DNA of 64,000 nucleotides from Aureobasidium sp. EXF-3400 (GCA_024195585.1 SWBL01000042.1:146844-210843); one strand, 5' to 3'; counted from the stretch's first letter, positions 1 to 12,749 are shown. Numbers and translations are program-made. Notes: generated from the sequence alone by a model not told the origin.

Positions 1-107
1 TACGAGTATTGGCTTGATGCCTGTTCCTATCTTCTTTTCTTACTCTTCAATTTGTACGGCACACCAAGAAGCTGAGCGCAAGTATCATTCAAACCAACAA
101 ATGAACA

Positions 108-632
108 ATGAGACTTAGATCAGGACTTGTGACAGGTCCTCCAGGGCCCGCACAAACAGAGGCCCAGCAACCTACCATATCCAACAACAAGCCCAAGTGG
201 CCCATTAGAGACGCGACTTTCTTTTGGCCTCCGGACGTGGCAATCGTCATCCGCCGTCGCTGCGGTGTAGAGAGCGACAACGAGGATGTCCCTCACATGC
301 CCGGCCATTACACACGAAGACAAATCCTAAAGAAACCAATACTGTCGACGTCGTCGAAGCTTTTCACCACCCTTCCGTACGAACTTGTATACAAAATCTT
401 GGGCTTCATGCAGCCAAAGGAATATACAGGACTTACTTGTACTTGCCGACTCGCCTTCCACCTCACGAACACTCAAGTCGAAACCGAGCGACCTGGTCTA
501 GGTAGAGAGTACAAGATGTTCGTCAGCTATACCGGTATTTACACCGCATTGCAAGAGGTTGAAGCTAAGCGAGAACGCGATGGCAACCCTTTGTGTTATC
601 CCCCTCTTCTGGAGGAGGAACCCGATTTGTGA
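108..632 (+). CDS. F-box-like domain protein, small
   Basis: Intronless 174-residue ORF. Residues about 85-120 read like an F-box: a Leu-Pro-Tyr-Glu-Leu-Val core, then Ile-Leu-Gly-Phe and a Cys-x-Cys-Arg-Leu-Ala-Phe stretch, the usual helical pattern that binds Skp1 in SCF ubiquitin ligases. No C-terminal substrate-binding repeat is visible, and the protein ends soon after the F-box with an acidic tail, typical of the many short F-box proteins of Dothideomycetes. The ATG at 108 is preceded by an overlapping upstream ATG at 101 that makes only a five-codon ORF ending at 118. The substrate cannot be guessed. The F-box call is from pattern only and a longer spliced form is possible. Confidence 0.6.
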   Translation: MRLRSGLVTGPPGPAQTEAQQPTISNNKPKWPIRDATFFWPPDVAIVIRRRCGVESDNEDVPHMPGHYTRRQILKKPILSTSSKLFTTLPYELVYKILGFMQPKEYTGLTCTCRLAFHLTNTQVETERPGLGREYKMFVSYTGIYTALQEVEAKRERDGNPLCYPPLLEEEPDL

Positions 633-1184
633 AGATTTGGGCTGGTTGTGAGGTCTTGTGGCTGGAAAGAATACGAACTCGAAAAATCACTCTTGTTTGG
701 TCAGTCAGTATACTCATCAGACATACCATATGTATGTCACACGTTCCGTTGAACATATCAGGGTCTACTCTATCTGCTACTACTCTCCCCTTATACTGAA
801 GTATGTGATGCGCATAGCGATAGAAATGCACAATAGTAACAGCAATCAAGACAGTATCCACTGAGAAGCAACAAATTGTCGACTCTCAATAGACACGCCT
901 CTACCTCGAAGACAATTATGCCTTTTGATAGTCTCCATCTTGTCCTTGGCTATAGTCGCAATCGGTGGAGTTACAGAATCTATCATACAGGGAGGACAGA
1001 TGATCAAAACGCTGGCACTCACATTTGGAACTTTCAAGGGAGTATTCATTTTGGAAAAATCGACTTCATGATGATTACAGATAAGAATACATTAGATATA
1101 AGAGAGATACGAAATATGTCATCAAAGACCAATCAACCCCGATTGAGTCTCTGGAAGAAAATCACCCCAAGATAAGAGATGCAT
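633..1184. other. intergenic, holds element copy 1
   Basis: 3' flanks of two convergent genes. Apart from the repeat at 784-995 I see no gene or RNA here. The 996-1184 part is A-rich and probably 3' UTR of the minus-strand ferritin-like gene. Confidence 0.6.
784..995. repeat. MITE-like element, copy 1 (full length)
   Basis: About 212 bp. The outer inverted repeats are CTCCCCTTATACTGAAG at the left and the complement of CCTCCCTGTATGATAGA at the right. The inner inverted repeats start at 818 (CGATAGAAATGCACAAT) and end at 931. The centre carries TATCCACTGAGAAGCAACAA, shared with the copies at 26.1 kb (inverted) and 59.9 kb. It has no coding capacity and lies between the F-box gene and the ferritin-like gene. 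Confidence 0.75.
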
Positions 1185-2156
1185 TTAAACAGCAAGAGGC
1201 ATAATCTCAACAACAGCGGGGCCAGCAACAGTGTTGTCATCGGAGACAGCAGTGGAGTTGGTGGTCAAGATAGCGAACGACTCGCCAGCAGGGCCATCAA
1301 TGCTAACAGGGACTCTGACAGTGATCATGCAGTCCTGGACAATGGCAGCTGAGAACATGGTGCCAGTTGCCAGAGGGAAGGCAACGAACAGAGGACCAGC
1401 AGGGACCTTCATGTCAGCGGCGACCTCGAAGGTGATGAACTCGCCCTGCATGACGGGCATGGTGACGTTCTTGGCCACGCTGAGTGTGGGGAAGGCCTTG
1501 ACGGGGAGCATAGGGTTGGAAGCAGGGCAAGACTTGATGAAGGGAGCGGCAAGCGAGTAGACCTGGTCGAAGTCGAGGGGAACGTCGAAAGGCTGGGGGA
1601 AGGGCGACTCATCGATGTTGCCGCGGATGAAGGCGTCGTGGCGGGCTTCGACGGTCAGAATGCTGCCGGCTGCGGTGAGGTAGGCCTTGTTGGTGATGAG
1701 AGCGGCGGCGCCGAGGTAGGCGCTCACACCGACACCCTCGATGATGGATGCGGTGGCCAGGAAGGATGCAGGAGTGAGGTTGCCAAAGTCGTATGTGCAC
1801 TCTTCGACGGGTGTGACGCCAGCTCCCTTCAGGGCGGTGGTCAAGAAGTCGACGTGGGTCTGCTCATCGCGGGCAATCATTTGGAGGTTCTTGTAGAAGT
1901 CGGTCTCGTTGAAGCCTGCAGCAGCGAAGTCTTGTGCGGTGAAGTTGGCAAGTGCCTCGCGGTAGAAGGTGGCCTCGAGGTGCTCAAGGGTCAGGGCGTA
2001 GTTCAGGATAGTGCTGCAACAGTTAGTCAAGAGCTCACTGATATCTTCAATCGATGTTTCTTACCCATCAATGTCAGAGCTCTGGCGCTTGACGAGAGCA
2101 GGTGCAGCAGAAGCTGCGGTGGCCAGGACGGCGGTGCTGATGATTGAGGCCTTCAT
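1185..2156 (-). CDS. secreted ferritin-like domain protein (Rds1/desiccation-related type)
   Basis: Two exons, 2156-2065 and 2013-1185, joined over a 51-nt GT-AG intron, give 306 residues. The N-terminus (MKASIISTAVLATAASA) is a signal peptide followed by a Lys-Arg Kex2-type site. Residues about 30-165 form a four-helix ferritin-like fold: Leu-Glu-His-Leu-Glu-Ala-Thr-Phe-Tyr in helix 1, Ala-Arg-Asp-Glu-Gln-Thr-His in helix 2, and Glu-Ala-Arg-His-Asp in helix 4, which place Glu and His where the family has metal ligands. The C-terminal half is a beta-rich segment common in fungal members. The S. pombe relative rds1 responds to nutrient and stress signals; the role here is inferred only at family level. 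A TATATA-like AT stretch lies about 110 bp upstream. Confidence 0.85.
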
Positions 2157-4956
2157 TGTGAATTGGAGGAGATGTTTGAAGGGATTTGAAGGTAAGGATA
2201 GTAGTAAAGCTGTGAATGTAACTGAGCTGGATGATCAACAAGATGAGGGCGAGCTCTATGTTTATATAGCTACGCTCTCGCCCTGGCAGTCCAAAACATA
2301 ACAGCGATCGACCATTCCTCCAAGAGAGCCTCAGGCCGTTTTCCATAGCTTTTTGTCATTCTTGGAGCAAGATGTTGTGACGGTGATAAGCCACCCACGC
2401 TTTTGTGTCTCAGAACGGGAAGTGTCAACATAATTTATTGGCCCGGTTGAATTTTGAGGGTCATGCGCCAATTCAAAGTTAAGGTAGTTCTTAAGGTTAA
2501 ATACGATCAGCAAACGGCGCATACAAGTTGGAGATGATCGGGCTTAGTGGCAGTTCTGCCAACCATGAACTCTGGCTGATTGACTCAGATAAGATCGTAT
2601 CTCGGATTGATTTTAATCCTGCGGTTGGCCATAGGGTCTGGAAGTCATAGCTTCCATTGTCGATGCTCCAGTCTAGCAGCGGCCAAGAAGGTTTAACGTT
2701 GTTGTTAAATGGCGGACGAACGATGCGATGAAGAAGCTGGAGAAACGACGTCAATCCGGGTGCGCCGGAAAGTGAGTCCAAACGTTGCAAGCAGGTACAA
2801 CATTGGTCAATAGCTTCGTGGAGCTCAAGGACCAGAGGAATACAGCTCTGCGACGCGCTCAGATGGCGGCGATTGAGTGCAGCACAATCAACAGTGGTTA
2901 GATTTGATTGTATAGATCTGCAGAGGCAGAGCTCCAGGCTCGACGCTACACATGTCGTGGCATGATTTTGAGTTCCATAAGCTCCGCAGGCAGGGTCCGT
3001 GGAGCAAGCTTGCCTTGTACGAGCTACGAGCACACCGCTAGTGAACCTGTCTGAGCGGGTGCATGACGATCAAATTTGAGGCACGACGGAAGTGGAAGAG
3101 CGAGAGAAACGGGGAACGAAATACGCAGCGCTTTCTGGTGCGTAACAGACCCCATGTCTTGAGGAAGCTTCATCGCCGGCCAACGGTCGAAGGAGTCTGT
3201 GCTGTGCCTCGGGGACTTTGGAATTCTCATGACGTGCGAGGCTCCTTACAATTCCCATGTTCAGCAGCACAGCTTCTCTTTTTGTCATTTCCATTTTTAT
3301 TTCCATAGTTGAATGTCACTTGCTTGCGTGGCCTGTAGTTGTTTGACTCTTTCTCGAACCATGCCTCCGAGGACATTAACAATCCATCTCTGTCCATAGC
3401 CGTCTCCCGAGCGCTTCACACCCTCGTTCTTGTCAAGAGGCTAGATGTTGCATTGTCATCGAATCCAAAGACATTGGCTCGAGTCTCAAAGTCTCCAGCT
3501 CTTGAGCTTGTGAAGGATTTACCCTGGACATGGCTACCATAAAAGTCAAAAGCGTAACTCGTGCAATTCAGTCACTATACCAGGACTTGTGCGTGAGAGA
3601 AAGGAGGAAGTAGGACAATTCAGGATAAAAGATGCTCAAACATAAGCAAGGCAGAGGAGACCGAAACTCTTTCACTTTAGGTCCGTGAGCGCAAGCACCT
3701 GCGCCTCCGACTTCAGATCATGACACACGAGCTCAACTACATACACTTGCACAGGTGCTCGTTTCTCTAGGTCTATCTCAGATCTTGGTCATATCGTTCT
3801 CGCACACACCTTCATTGAGCCCTAGACCAGCCCCCCCTGGCACTTGGTAAACATCTGTTGCTAATTACATCCAGTGCGCACGACACATCGTTTCTGAACC
3901 TGAAGCGCGCTCGGCGCAATATTCTGGACCGCCTCGACAGATGTATAAACATACGATCCATTCGCGATCACACCTCCAACTCAAGAAACTCTTCTTCGAT
4001 CCCCAGCTGTTGCAGCAGCCAGAAAAGACCAATGAAAAGAAAAAGAAGTATTCGCGTCAGCTCGAGGTAGTGCAATACAAGCGACACTGTGCCAGAAGAT
4101 GGTGAGCAAGCCCAGAGCATCTTCCAGCCTCTGTTCCAAAAAGAAGAATAATCATTGAAGACGGCCCGTAGACCGGTCACAGCGATTAAACTATGAAGAA
4201 CAGATACTACACTTGATCTAAGCAATAAATTGCAAGAGACTTGAAGAGGAAAGAAGAGAGGAAAGAGCGAGGAAGAGGAGGCAGCTTATATAGTAGTGAG
4301 AGCAGGACACGGATTATGTAAGCATGTTTATGTTGTTTGGCTGGCAGGAGCCTTCCGCGGTCTTCTAGGGCCTTCCAGAGGGCTCTTGAAATCTCTCACT
4401 CAAGTGATTGTGAGACTGTGTTGTGTTTGCTGTTTGTTTGGTGGGATTGCAAACGGTATCAATCTGATAGGTGAAGTGGTAACCCTGTCTTCGGGTCCAA
4501 GATTAGTACTTCTACTCGAGTCGTAAAACTTCAAGTGGATTCTTGATGAGATATTGATCAATGCCGTAAATTGACAGTGATCAAATCCCAAGTCTCTCTG
4601 AGTACGGGTTTGCGGCTGACAGTCGCGAGTGAATAGTGGTTTGCTGCAAGGTTGAATTTGCTAGAGAAGCCAATGATCTTGTAGCCTGGATAGAGGGGTT
4701 GCAGAACTGTCAAAACACGATTGATCTAAAAGTAGAAATGAAAACAGAGTGTATAGTAACAACATGTACACGTGGATATCTCTTCTCTCATGACTCTTGA
4801 ACCACAAAGCAAAAACTCCCAACCCTTCCAATACCCAGAAACAACCAAACCCACCACCAAAGAACGGAAGGACAAGAAAGATCATCCACAACATCAAACC
4901 CAACTGACAATACGAAAAAGACATCCGGCGAGGAAGGCAAGAAGACCAACCCTCTC
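2157..4956. other. long intergenic stretch, no supported gene
   Basis: 2.8 kb without a gene I can defend. The longest open frame (minus, 3033-2497) starts on GTG and resembles no family I know. A plus-strand open frame at 3875-4105 follows a plausible branch point and acceptor (GCTAATTACATCCAG) and is Lys/Gln-rich, but no matching donor or start was found. The rest holds CT-rich and AT-rich tracts. The part from 4300 to 4956 is probably the 3' flank of SMC2. Confidence 0.4.
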
Positions 4957-7900
4957 TTACTTCAAATCCCCTGGCGTAAGCACCTGTACCACCGACGTAC
5001 CATCCGAGAACCTTGTCTTGAAGATCTTGTTGGCATTCTGGAACATGCCGTCTTTCAAACTGACGACAATGAACTGACTGCCCTTGAACCTTGTCTTGAT
5101 CAAGCGACCAATATTTTGTGTGTGCGAAAGATCCAACGCGGCATCGACTTCGTCAAGAATGTACATGGGTGCAGGCGAATATTGCAACAGAGCGAGGATG
5201 AGCGAGAGAGCAATAAGCGAACGTTGTCCACCAGAAAGCTCAGTCAGAGATTGTTTCCACACTTTGCCCAGGCAGACCTTGACCTCCAGACCCTTGGAGA
5301 TGTCGCCGCTGTCCTCTGGTGGATCGAGCTTTGCTGTGTTGCCACCTGGTAGCAGATCGTTGAAGATGTTGCCAAAGTCGACGTTGACTTTGCTCCAAGT
5401 CTTGTGCAAGGCTTCTTTCTTGTACTCGTCCAATTGAGCAATGGTTTCCTCGATCTTCTTCTTGTCACGGATGACTGTGCGCATCATGTTCTTCAGGGAT
5501 GCTTCCTTCTTCTCAACACTGTCGATCATGTTCATGACCTTAGGGTTGATCTTCTTCTTCATGCCTTGGAAGCGTTCGCTTAGGCCAGCAAGCGAGCGTT
5601 TGCTCTCTGCCATGTTCATACCGTTGAAGTCGTATGGAGTGTTGGGTCGGCCGAAAGAGTCGACTTCGTCAGCGATCCATTCGTGTTCCTTCTCCATGGT
5701 TTGTAATGTTTGATTGGCCGCTTGCTGTTGCTTTGCAAAGTTCTCGATCTGGTGACCAAGCTTCTGTGCCTCAAGCGCTTCCTCTGTGATTTGTGCGGAT
5801 TTGGATCGTGAGGCAGCTTCGAGATCTGCGAGCTCGGTATCGTAACCAGAGAGTTTCTTTCGCTCATCATCCAATTGTGCTTGGGCGTAGTCGTGTGCGT
5901 TCTTGACAGCTTGTCCTTCAGTCATCAATGACTTCAGCTCTTCTTGTTGCGTCTTGAGATTAACTTCTGCATCCTGGAACTGCTCTTGAGCGGCTGCAAG
6001 ATCGCTGCCACATTGCTCTGCCTCAAGCATGGCATCTCTCACTTCTTGCTGTAAAGGCCTGATCGAAGCAGAATTCTTGCTGAGTGACTTCTTGAGTTTG
6101 TCAAGCGCCGTTTGGAGTTCGACAAGCTTGCTATCCTTGTTATTGTTGAAGTCATGCATATCCTTTTCGATGCGTTTAACCTCTTTTGCTGCCTCATCTT
6201 GGCGTACTTTGGCTTCGACAATGCTTTGTTTAAGCTCAACAATACCGGCTTTGGTGTCAGCAATGGCTTGAATGATCTGTGTACTTATGTCAGTAGAGAG
6301 TCCATGATCATTACTCGAATGATGACTTACCGAGGACGACGAGTTGCCGTTGATTTGCTGCTCAGCAAGCGAGATCTCATGGCTCTTGAGATCGAACTTT
6401 TGCTTCAAGCTCCTCGCAGCATCGAGCTTCTGCTTCTCTTGTGCCATAATGGATTGTAGTTGATGCAGAGCCGCCTGTCTTGAGTCGAGTTCTCGTGTGA
6501 TTTCGTTCAATTGCTGAAGAGTGACCAGTACACCGCTTGTCTTCGGTGAGCTACCACCAGACAGAGTACCGGAAGGATCGTAAACATCACCCTCCAGTGT
6601 GACACTCTTCATGCGAACAGCAGGGTCGAAGGTGACCTTCTTGGCAGTTGCAGCATCCTCGCAAATGAGTGTGTTTCCGAACACGTACTCCATTGCGGCG
6701 TTGACCTCGTCCTCGTATCCAATTAGGTTGAGCGCAAGATCGCATTTGTTGTTTGACATGTTTCTGGCAGCACCAATTTTCTGCGATCAATTAGTACCAT
6801 GGTTTTCCAAAGCGTGTACGACTCAGAATTACCTCAGAAGCAGCGCGGAAGGCAGAGATTTTGTTTAACGGAATAATCGTCACTCTCTTCTTCAACTTGC
6901 CGTTTTGCAGTAGCTGTGTACCAGTCTGAGCTGTATCAACTACAACGTTGTACAAGCGACCTCCAGCGCAAATCTCAAGAGCTGTGCCTGCTTGTGTGAA
7001 GTTTTTGTCCAAATTGAACAGCTGTGCCACCAAGCCCTTGACCTTTGAACGATCGAAATTAGGTGTTGGATCGCTGTAGCTAAAGTCAATGTTCGCTACT
7101 CTTCTCTTTAGACCATCGGCCTGCTCTTTCAATTCTCGGATACGTTGTTGTAGCTGAGATTGTTCTTTGCGCATAGCCTCTTCACGTCCAGACTCGTAGC
7201 CGATCTTTGCGAGCTCAGCCTCCAGCTCCCTTGCCTGAGAGCGAAGGCCATCGAGTGATTTCAACAGGCCAGCGTTCTCCTTTTCTGCCTTTTTGGCACG
7301 AGGCTCATCTTCCTTCAGGCGTTTTTCCAGATGCGAAATTTTGAGTTTTGCTTGTTCTTGTTCGGTTGACGCAGCACTCAGTCGGTTGCGGGCGTCCTGA
7401 AGTTGGCCTTGGTATCCACCTTCCTGACCTTCCTTGGATGCGACACCTGTTTGTAATGTCTGGAGAAGTTCCTCTTTTTGCTCGACCTCTGCTGTCTGCT
7501 TCTGAAGCTCGGCGTTGGCAGCATCGTAACGTTCCTGGAGTTGCTTGTGTAGGTGGGACTTTTGTTCGAGCTGTTTGCTCAATTCTTGCACGGTTGCCTG
7601 GCTCTTTGCGCGGTTCTCGCTCTCCTCAGCCATGCTTGACTTCTTCAGATCCAAGACTGTGGTCAATCTGACCAACTCATGAGAGTGTTCCTTGACTTTG
7701 TCCTCCAGTGCCTGGAATTTACCACCCTTTCTCAACTCCTTATCTCGTGCAGCTTTGACCTTGTCCATATCTTCCTGCAGGAAGGCGATCTCGTTCTTCA
7801 GCTTCTCGGCGTTGCTCTCCAGGAACATGGCTCTCTGTCTCTTGTCGTTAAGATCCTTTTCGCTCATGCGAAGCTTCTCCTTGCTCTTGAGATAATCATA

Positions 7901-8660
7901 TGCCACAACAAGTCGTGTCAGGCGCTCCAAGTCATTCTGCGTTTGTTGGAAGTCGAGGAAGGCTCGTTTTTCTTGTCGCAATTTGTCCAGCTTGGGCTCA
8001 ATTTCGTCTCGCAGGAGCTCCATAATCTCTTGTACCTTCATTTCTTTCTTTGCCATGGTACGGAAAGCTTTGTCTCTGCGATCCTCAAACATACGTGTGC
8101 CTGCAGCCTCCTCGACCATTCCAAGAATTTCCTCCTTCTTCATGTTCAGGACTTTGGTGATGCGCCCCTGCATAATCAAGAAATTGGGATTGTTGATGTT
8201 GAGTTGGACGGATTGGAAAAGGTTCTGTACGGTGGTTTGCTGAGCACGGTGGCCGTTGATGAGGTATTTGGAAGTGCCACCGAGGACGATTTGGCGAGTG
8301 ACGGAAATGGTAGGGTAGTCCTCAAAACCGATGGGCGACTTTGCCTTGTCCTTGTTGTCAAAGACGATGGTCACCGAGGCTTTTGTGACACCGGCCTGAC
8401 CGCGCTTGTAGATGAGGTCCTGCAGGTTCTGGGCGCGGACGGTCGTCATGTTGGTGATACCGAGAACGAAACATATCGAGTCGAGGATGTTGGACTTGCC
8501 ACTACCGTTCAGGCCGGTGATGGAGTTGAAGCTCTCGTCCCTTTGCGCAAGTCAGTCGTCTGTCAGTACAGGAAGCGTACAGGAACACGCACCAGCCAGA
8601 GATGACGGTGCGGACGGCATACGACTTGAAGCCGTCGATGATGACTTCGATGACCCTCAT
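4957..8660 (-). CDS. SMC2: SMC2, condensin core ATPase subunit
   Basis: Four exons (8660-8593, 8540-6833, 6780-6331, 6276-4957) give 1181 residues, the normal length for SMC2. It pairs with SMC4 in condensin, which compacts mitotic chromosomes in the nucleus. The Walker A motif GLNGSGKSN lies at about residues 32-40, long coiled coils flank a central hinge near residues 520-680, and the C-terminal head has the signature LSGGQRSLIAL and a Walker B ending in ILDEVDAALD. Introns are 52, 52 and 54 nt. The 52-nt one at 6781-6832 has a perfect TACTAAT branch site. The 54-nt one at 6277-6330 is a multiple of three with no stop, so its retention would add 18 residues in the coiled coil. The gene lies 238 bp downstream of the Rab GDI gene on the same strand. 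Confidence 0.97.
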
Positions 8661-8898
8661 CTTGTCGTTGCTGGCGCTGGGCCACTGCGTGTATGTTGTA
8701 TGGTCGTCAAGAGTGTTTTCTGCGACGGGCTTGTTTACGATCACTTTGTTTACCACCGACGCCCGACGGGCAGCTGCAGCCGACCGAACCCCTCCCGAAG
8801 CTTCATCACATGTCAAACATGCAATTAATTCGAGAAAAGAAAAAACAAATATAACATTCACGCTGGTGACTGTTTGCTCTCTAAGTGACTGCACTCCA

Positions 8899-10677
8899 TT
8901 ACTCCTCAGCAACCAGGTTCTGTCCCTCGCGCAGACCCTCAACCACCAACTCGTGGCCCTCTGCTCTTCGGTAGATGTCACGAATGTCGTCTGTGCAGCC
9001 GTGTTAGCATACTCGCAACTCATTGATTCCAGAATCATCTTACCTGTGGTGGTCTCGAAGTGACTGGTTGCGTCGTAGCTTCTCGAGATGAAGATGTTGT
9101 CGTTCTCTCCGCTCTCAAGAGGCTCGTAAATGGGGATGGGAGGTCCCATGAACTTCTCCTCGATCTTGCCGAGACGATCGAATCCAGCCTGCAGCTCGAG
9201 GTGGTGGTTGCTGTCGCCCTCGGCAATGGTTGAGACAATAGCAATGTAGTAGCCCTTGGGAGCTACGTTGTGTGCCCACGAAACCATGGCAACGTACACG
9301 TCTGTTACTTGTCAGCTCTGTGGTTGACTTGCCATAGTTTTCTCATCGACTTACCGTGCTTTCTGCCAATCTGCGACTGAGGGATGATAAGCTGGACAGA
9401 GTCCGAGTTGTCGGTCTTGTCGATGGGGTGGTTCAGAATGCAGATAGCCTTCAACAGGTGACCAACGGGCTTGACCTTGTTGGGGAAGTACGAGGGGTCT
9501 GCCAGGATCTTGCTGCACTTTGTTGTGAAGGTCATGCCCTCACCCTCCGCATCACGCTCCTTCATAGTTGCCTTGATACCGACAGCCTTGCCATTCTCGT
9601 AAAGCACTTCGTCGACATCAGTGTTGAGCATGTAGGTTCCGCCGTAGATGGCACTGAGACGAGCGAAGCCCTGAGGAAGTTCGCCCAGACCGTAAAGAGG
9701 GTAGATGTAGGGTGACTTTCCGTATCTGGCCATCGAGTTGACGTAGAGTCTGATACGCTCGATGGCTTCCTTGGCAGCACCCTTCTGGTTGATGTAGTCA
9801 TCGGTTGTGTACAGAGCCATGCTGTGACCGATGAAATCTCTTGTTGATGCCTCGAGACCGAATTTGTCGTAAACCTCCTTCATGGTGGACTGGTTCAAGT
9901 TCATGCCTATCCCAGATGTCAGCCTGTGGTCCATTCCGCCAGACATGTTGTAACGCACCATTGTGAGTGGCCGGGTCCTCCTCCTTGTATGCGCCAACGA
10001 ACTCCAGGAACTTCTTTGCTCTTCTCTTCTCGAAAAGACCCATCAGGGGACTGCGGAGAGCCTCTGCGGCATCCGAGGGGACCTTTGCGACGTTGGCTTT
10101 GTTTCCAGCGCCAGTCTGGACGTAACTGCCAGCGATCTGCTTAAATTCGAGGTATCTGGTGACATCGGTCGAGACAAGAATGTTGGTGAGTTCTCCGTTG
10201 GACATGAGGAGCTTGGGAACAAGGTCGATGTTCCAGTCGTTGGGGCGGCCGTACTTCTTCCATGGCTCGCTGCCGTTGTCGTTGCCGTACTTCTTGAAGA
10301 GCTGCGATAACAGAATAAGTAAAGTGTGGTGAAAGCATGGTCGAAGGAATCATACGGCTTCGATGTTGATGGATGCAGCCTCACTGCGCCGCGGTTAGCA
10401 TGGTAGATCATAAGGGAGAGGAGGAGGGGTACACACCCGCCGTAGTGGTCGTTGCGGTCGATGTGCAGCACCTTCTTGCCCTTGACACTCAGCACACTGT
10501 CGGCTGGTTAGCTTCTCTTCCCACATCGCACTGTCCATGACTTCTCACCCAGAGAGCACACATTCGGTAAGACCTTCATGGCCATGGTTAGCTCTGTTGA
10601 CCGCTACAGGGCGAGTGCGGGGTTACCATACCTGTGCCAAGCACAACGACATCGTACTCGGGGGCGATATCCTCCAT
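8899..10677 (-). CDS. GDI1: Rab GDP-dissociation inhibitor
   Basis: Eight exons: 10677-10632, 10573-10549, 10496-10437, 10383-10356, 10301-9959, 9906-9355, 9301-9044 and 8990-8899. Together they encode 467 residues, matching fungal GDI. The protein extracts GDP-bound, prenylated Rab GTPases from membranes and recycles them in secretory traffic. The N-terminus MEDIAPEYDVVVLGTGLTEC is the FAD-fold dinucleotide motif of the GDI/REP family. The sequence-conserved regions follow, including MSNGELTNIL, YMLNTDVDEV and the HNPIDKTDN segment. The seven introns are 52-58 nt, and the 5' half holds two microexons of 25 and 28 nt. All phases close, and the last exon ends in an acidic VAEE tail. This is one of the surest calls in the window. 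Confidence 0.96.
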
Positions 10678-10973
10678 GTTTGTTATGAGATGGGGTATCA
10701 AAGACTACAGTGTTTGGGGGAAAGAAACAAGACAATCGGACGGTAAATGGTGGTAGAAAGTTGTCTGGAAGAGAGCGAGGCGGGAAGCTCGTCTAGTGAC
10801 GTTGGTTTGTTTCGAGAGATTAACAGGGGCTTGGCCAAAGCCTCCGCCTGCAATAAACTACTGCCATTTATTTGACCTTTATATTGACTTTTGAATCCAT
10901 TCATTTTCCTTAAATTTTGTTGTACAACTTGTCATAATACACTCGGTTAAGATATAGATACAGGGGGTTGTTT

Positions 10974-11844
10974 TCACACCCGCGTCTCTTGCTGTGCCTT
11001 GGTCTGCTCAGGCATGATTTGTGATTGACCGTCTGGTAGAGACTGTTGCTCGGCCTGTGTTGGTTGAGGCTCTTCATACTCCTGCACAAACAAAGTCAGT
11101 TGATACCACTAGAATTGCATGTCGCGCAACGTACCATGAAATCTACCTGCTCGGGCGTGTACGACGGCTCGCCTTCAGCAGCGAAAAGGTTGACACTGGG
11201 GTCAGACTCAGCAAGCATGCGAGCATCTTCCCAAGCGTACCAGCGCTCAGTAAGAACGTGCTTAATTGCCCTTTGGGTGAGTTTGACCTTGAAGGCGTCA
11301 GAGAGCTTGTACTTCTTTGTGAGTGCACTGGACCTACCTGGAATTCTCTTTCTTCAGACTCGTAGTCACCGTAACCTGGCTTCGCCTTTTTTCTTGCATA
11401 TCTTTCGGTCGCAAGCCTGTTCCTTTCCCGGACACAGACCCACCACAACTTGTGCAAATCCTCAAAGTCCTTCGCTCTCAGCTCAACAATAGTCCATGCT
11501 CGTCCGTGGCTGCTGTCATAATCGGGAGTTGCAAATGGGTATCTGTCGCGGTTGAAGAAGCCCCATAGACCGTGATCGGGGTCTACATCGACCTGGGAAC
11601 GCTGTTTGCTATCGGTGACGGGCTTAGGCAGGTCCTCGGGCTTGACAGAAAGGGTCTGGCGAGGGCGAAGACCAGTGCGACGAAGGGCAGATACACCTCT
11701 GATCCTGTTGCCGTCACGACGAGCGGATGCCGGGCTCGTTGTCGAGAATGAAGAGGTGAAGAGAGATGGGAGGAGGAATGGCGGCGGTAGGCTCGATTGG
11801 CGAATCTGCAAGCCCTGCGAGAAGAGTCTGCTCGGAACAGACAT
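10974..11844 (-). CDS. MRPL4: mitochondrial large-subunit ribosomal protein uL29m (MRP-L47)
   Basis: Three exons (11844-11338, 11287-11135, 11081-10974) encode 255 residues. The first 45 or so are Arg/Ser/Phe-rich with almost no acidic residues, a mitochondrial presequence. The conserved core [20 protein letters not shown], continuing into a Trp-Trp-Val-Cys-Val-Arg-Glu-Arg-Asn stretch, is diagnostic for uL29m, as is [18 protein letters not shown] after the first intron. The 50-nt intron at 11288-11337 was placed by a CTCTGAC branch site and removes a stretch that family members lack. The 53-nt intron at 11082-11134 separates a Gln-rich tail. The protein sits at the mitoribosome tunnel exit. 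Its promoter region faces the KH-protein gene about 900 bp away. Confidence 0.93.
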
Positions 11845-12749
11845 TGTGAAGTTGTATGAGGGACGGTTGTGACAGACCGAGGGCTTGACGACGAGTATAG
11901 GCCCTTGTCGCGAATGCAGGCGATGAATTAACATTTCCAGCCAGCGCTCTGCACGCCAAGTCTGCGGTTTTGTGGCCCTTGCACCCTCCTCCACCGACTG
12001 CCCTCCGCCGGCTACCCATCCAGCTCCATGTCGTTTCCTCAAGGCCTGTGAAACTCAGGTGATGGATGCAGTCACTATTGTCATTGATGTAGAGCATGAT
12101 ATGAGAGCAGTTTGAATTGTCATTGATGTTTGTTTCTAGCATCTGCAGAACCTTCATGAACTGTCATTGTAGATGTCTCACTAGAACAGCTCAAGCAAAC
12201 AAGAGGACCGAGACAGAGATAGACAAGAGGTCACAGGTCTCGAGGAGCGCAACGTAGATACAAGGCAACAAGGCAAACACAAATGGATATGCAGTAAAGG
12301 CGGTCGTGCGAGAAGCACAAGATTGACTTTGATGTTTGCGCTGCACATGGCACTTGCGACCAACCACATGCGGACAACAGTGGGGTTCGCTCGCAGCTGC
12401 CGCCGCGAACCTCCTCACTCTGCGTCCTTTGCTCATCCTCCCCTTCCATCTTGTCTCGCCATAATCCGCCCTCTCTCTCGACTTGTGTGCACCTCGCTCC
12501 TCTCGATCGCCCCTTCCTCCTCACTACCTCTTCTCCTTCCTCGTACGCAAATTCTCAATCATCCACCTTCTTGATTGCGCCTGCTAATCGGCCATACAAA
12601 CACAGTCGCACCTCCTCACGAACCCGCTTTCTTCCACATCTCGACCTTCCTGTCACCCACCTCACATCCACTCTCATCATCCCACGTCTTGTCTTCGAAT
12701 CGCCTAGCACCTCGTGTCTCGTCATTCATCGCTCGACCTCTATATCAAC
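11845..12749. other. divergent intergenic region, pyrimidine-rich
   Basis: Shared upstream region of the minus-strand uL29m gene and the plus-strand KH gene. From about 12430 to 12749 the plus strand is strongly C/T-rich, the usual look of a fungal promoter and 5' UTR before an expressed gene. A short direct repeat, ATTGTCATTGATGT, occurs at about 12077 and again at about 12116. No gene is supported. Confidence 0.5.

Noticed and set aside
2497..3033. 178-codon minus-strand open frame
   Set aside because: Starts on GTG, has no recognisable domain, and no spliced extension restores a family.
7679..8605. 308-codon plus-strand open frame
   Set aside because: Lies antisense to SMC2 exon 2; Leu/Val-rich mirror of the coiled-coil coding strand.
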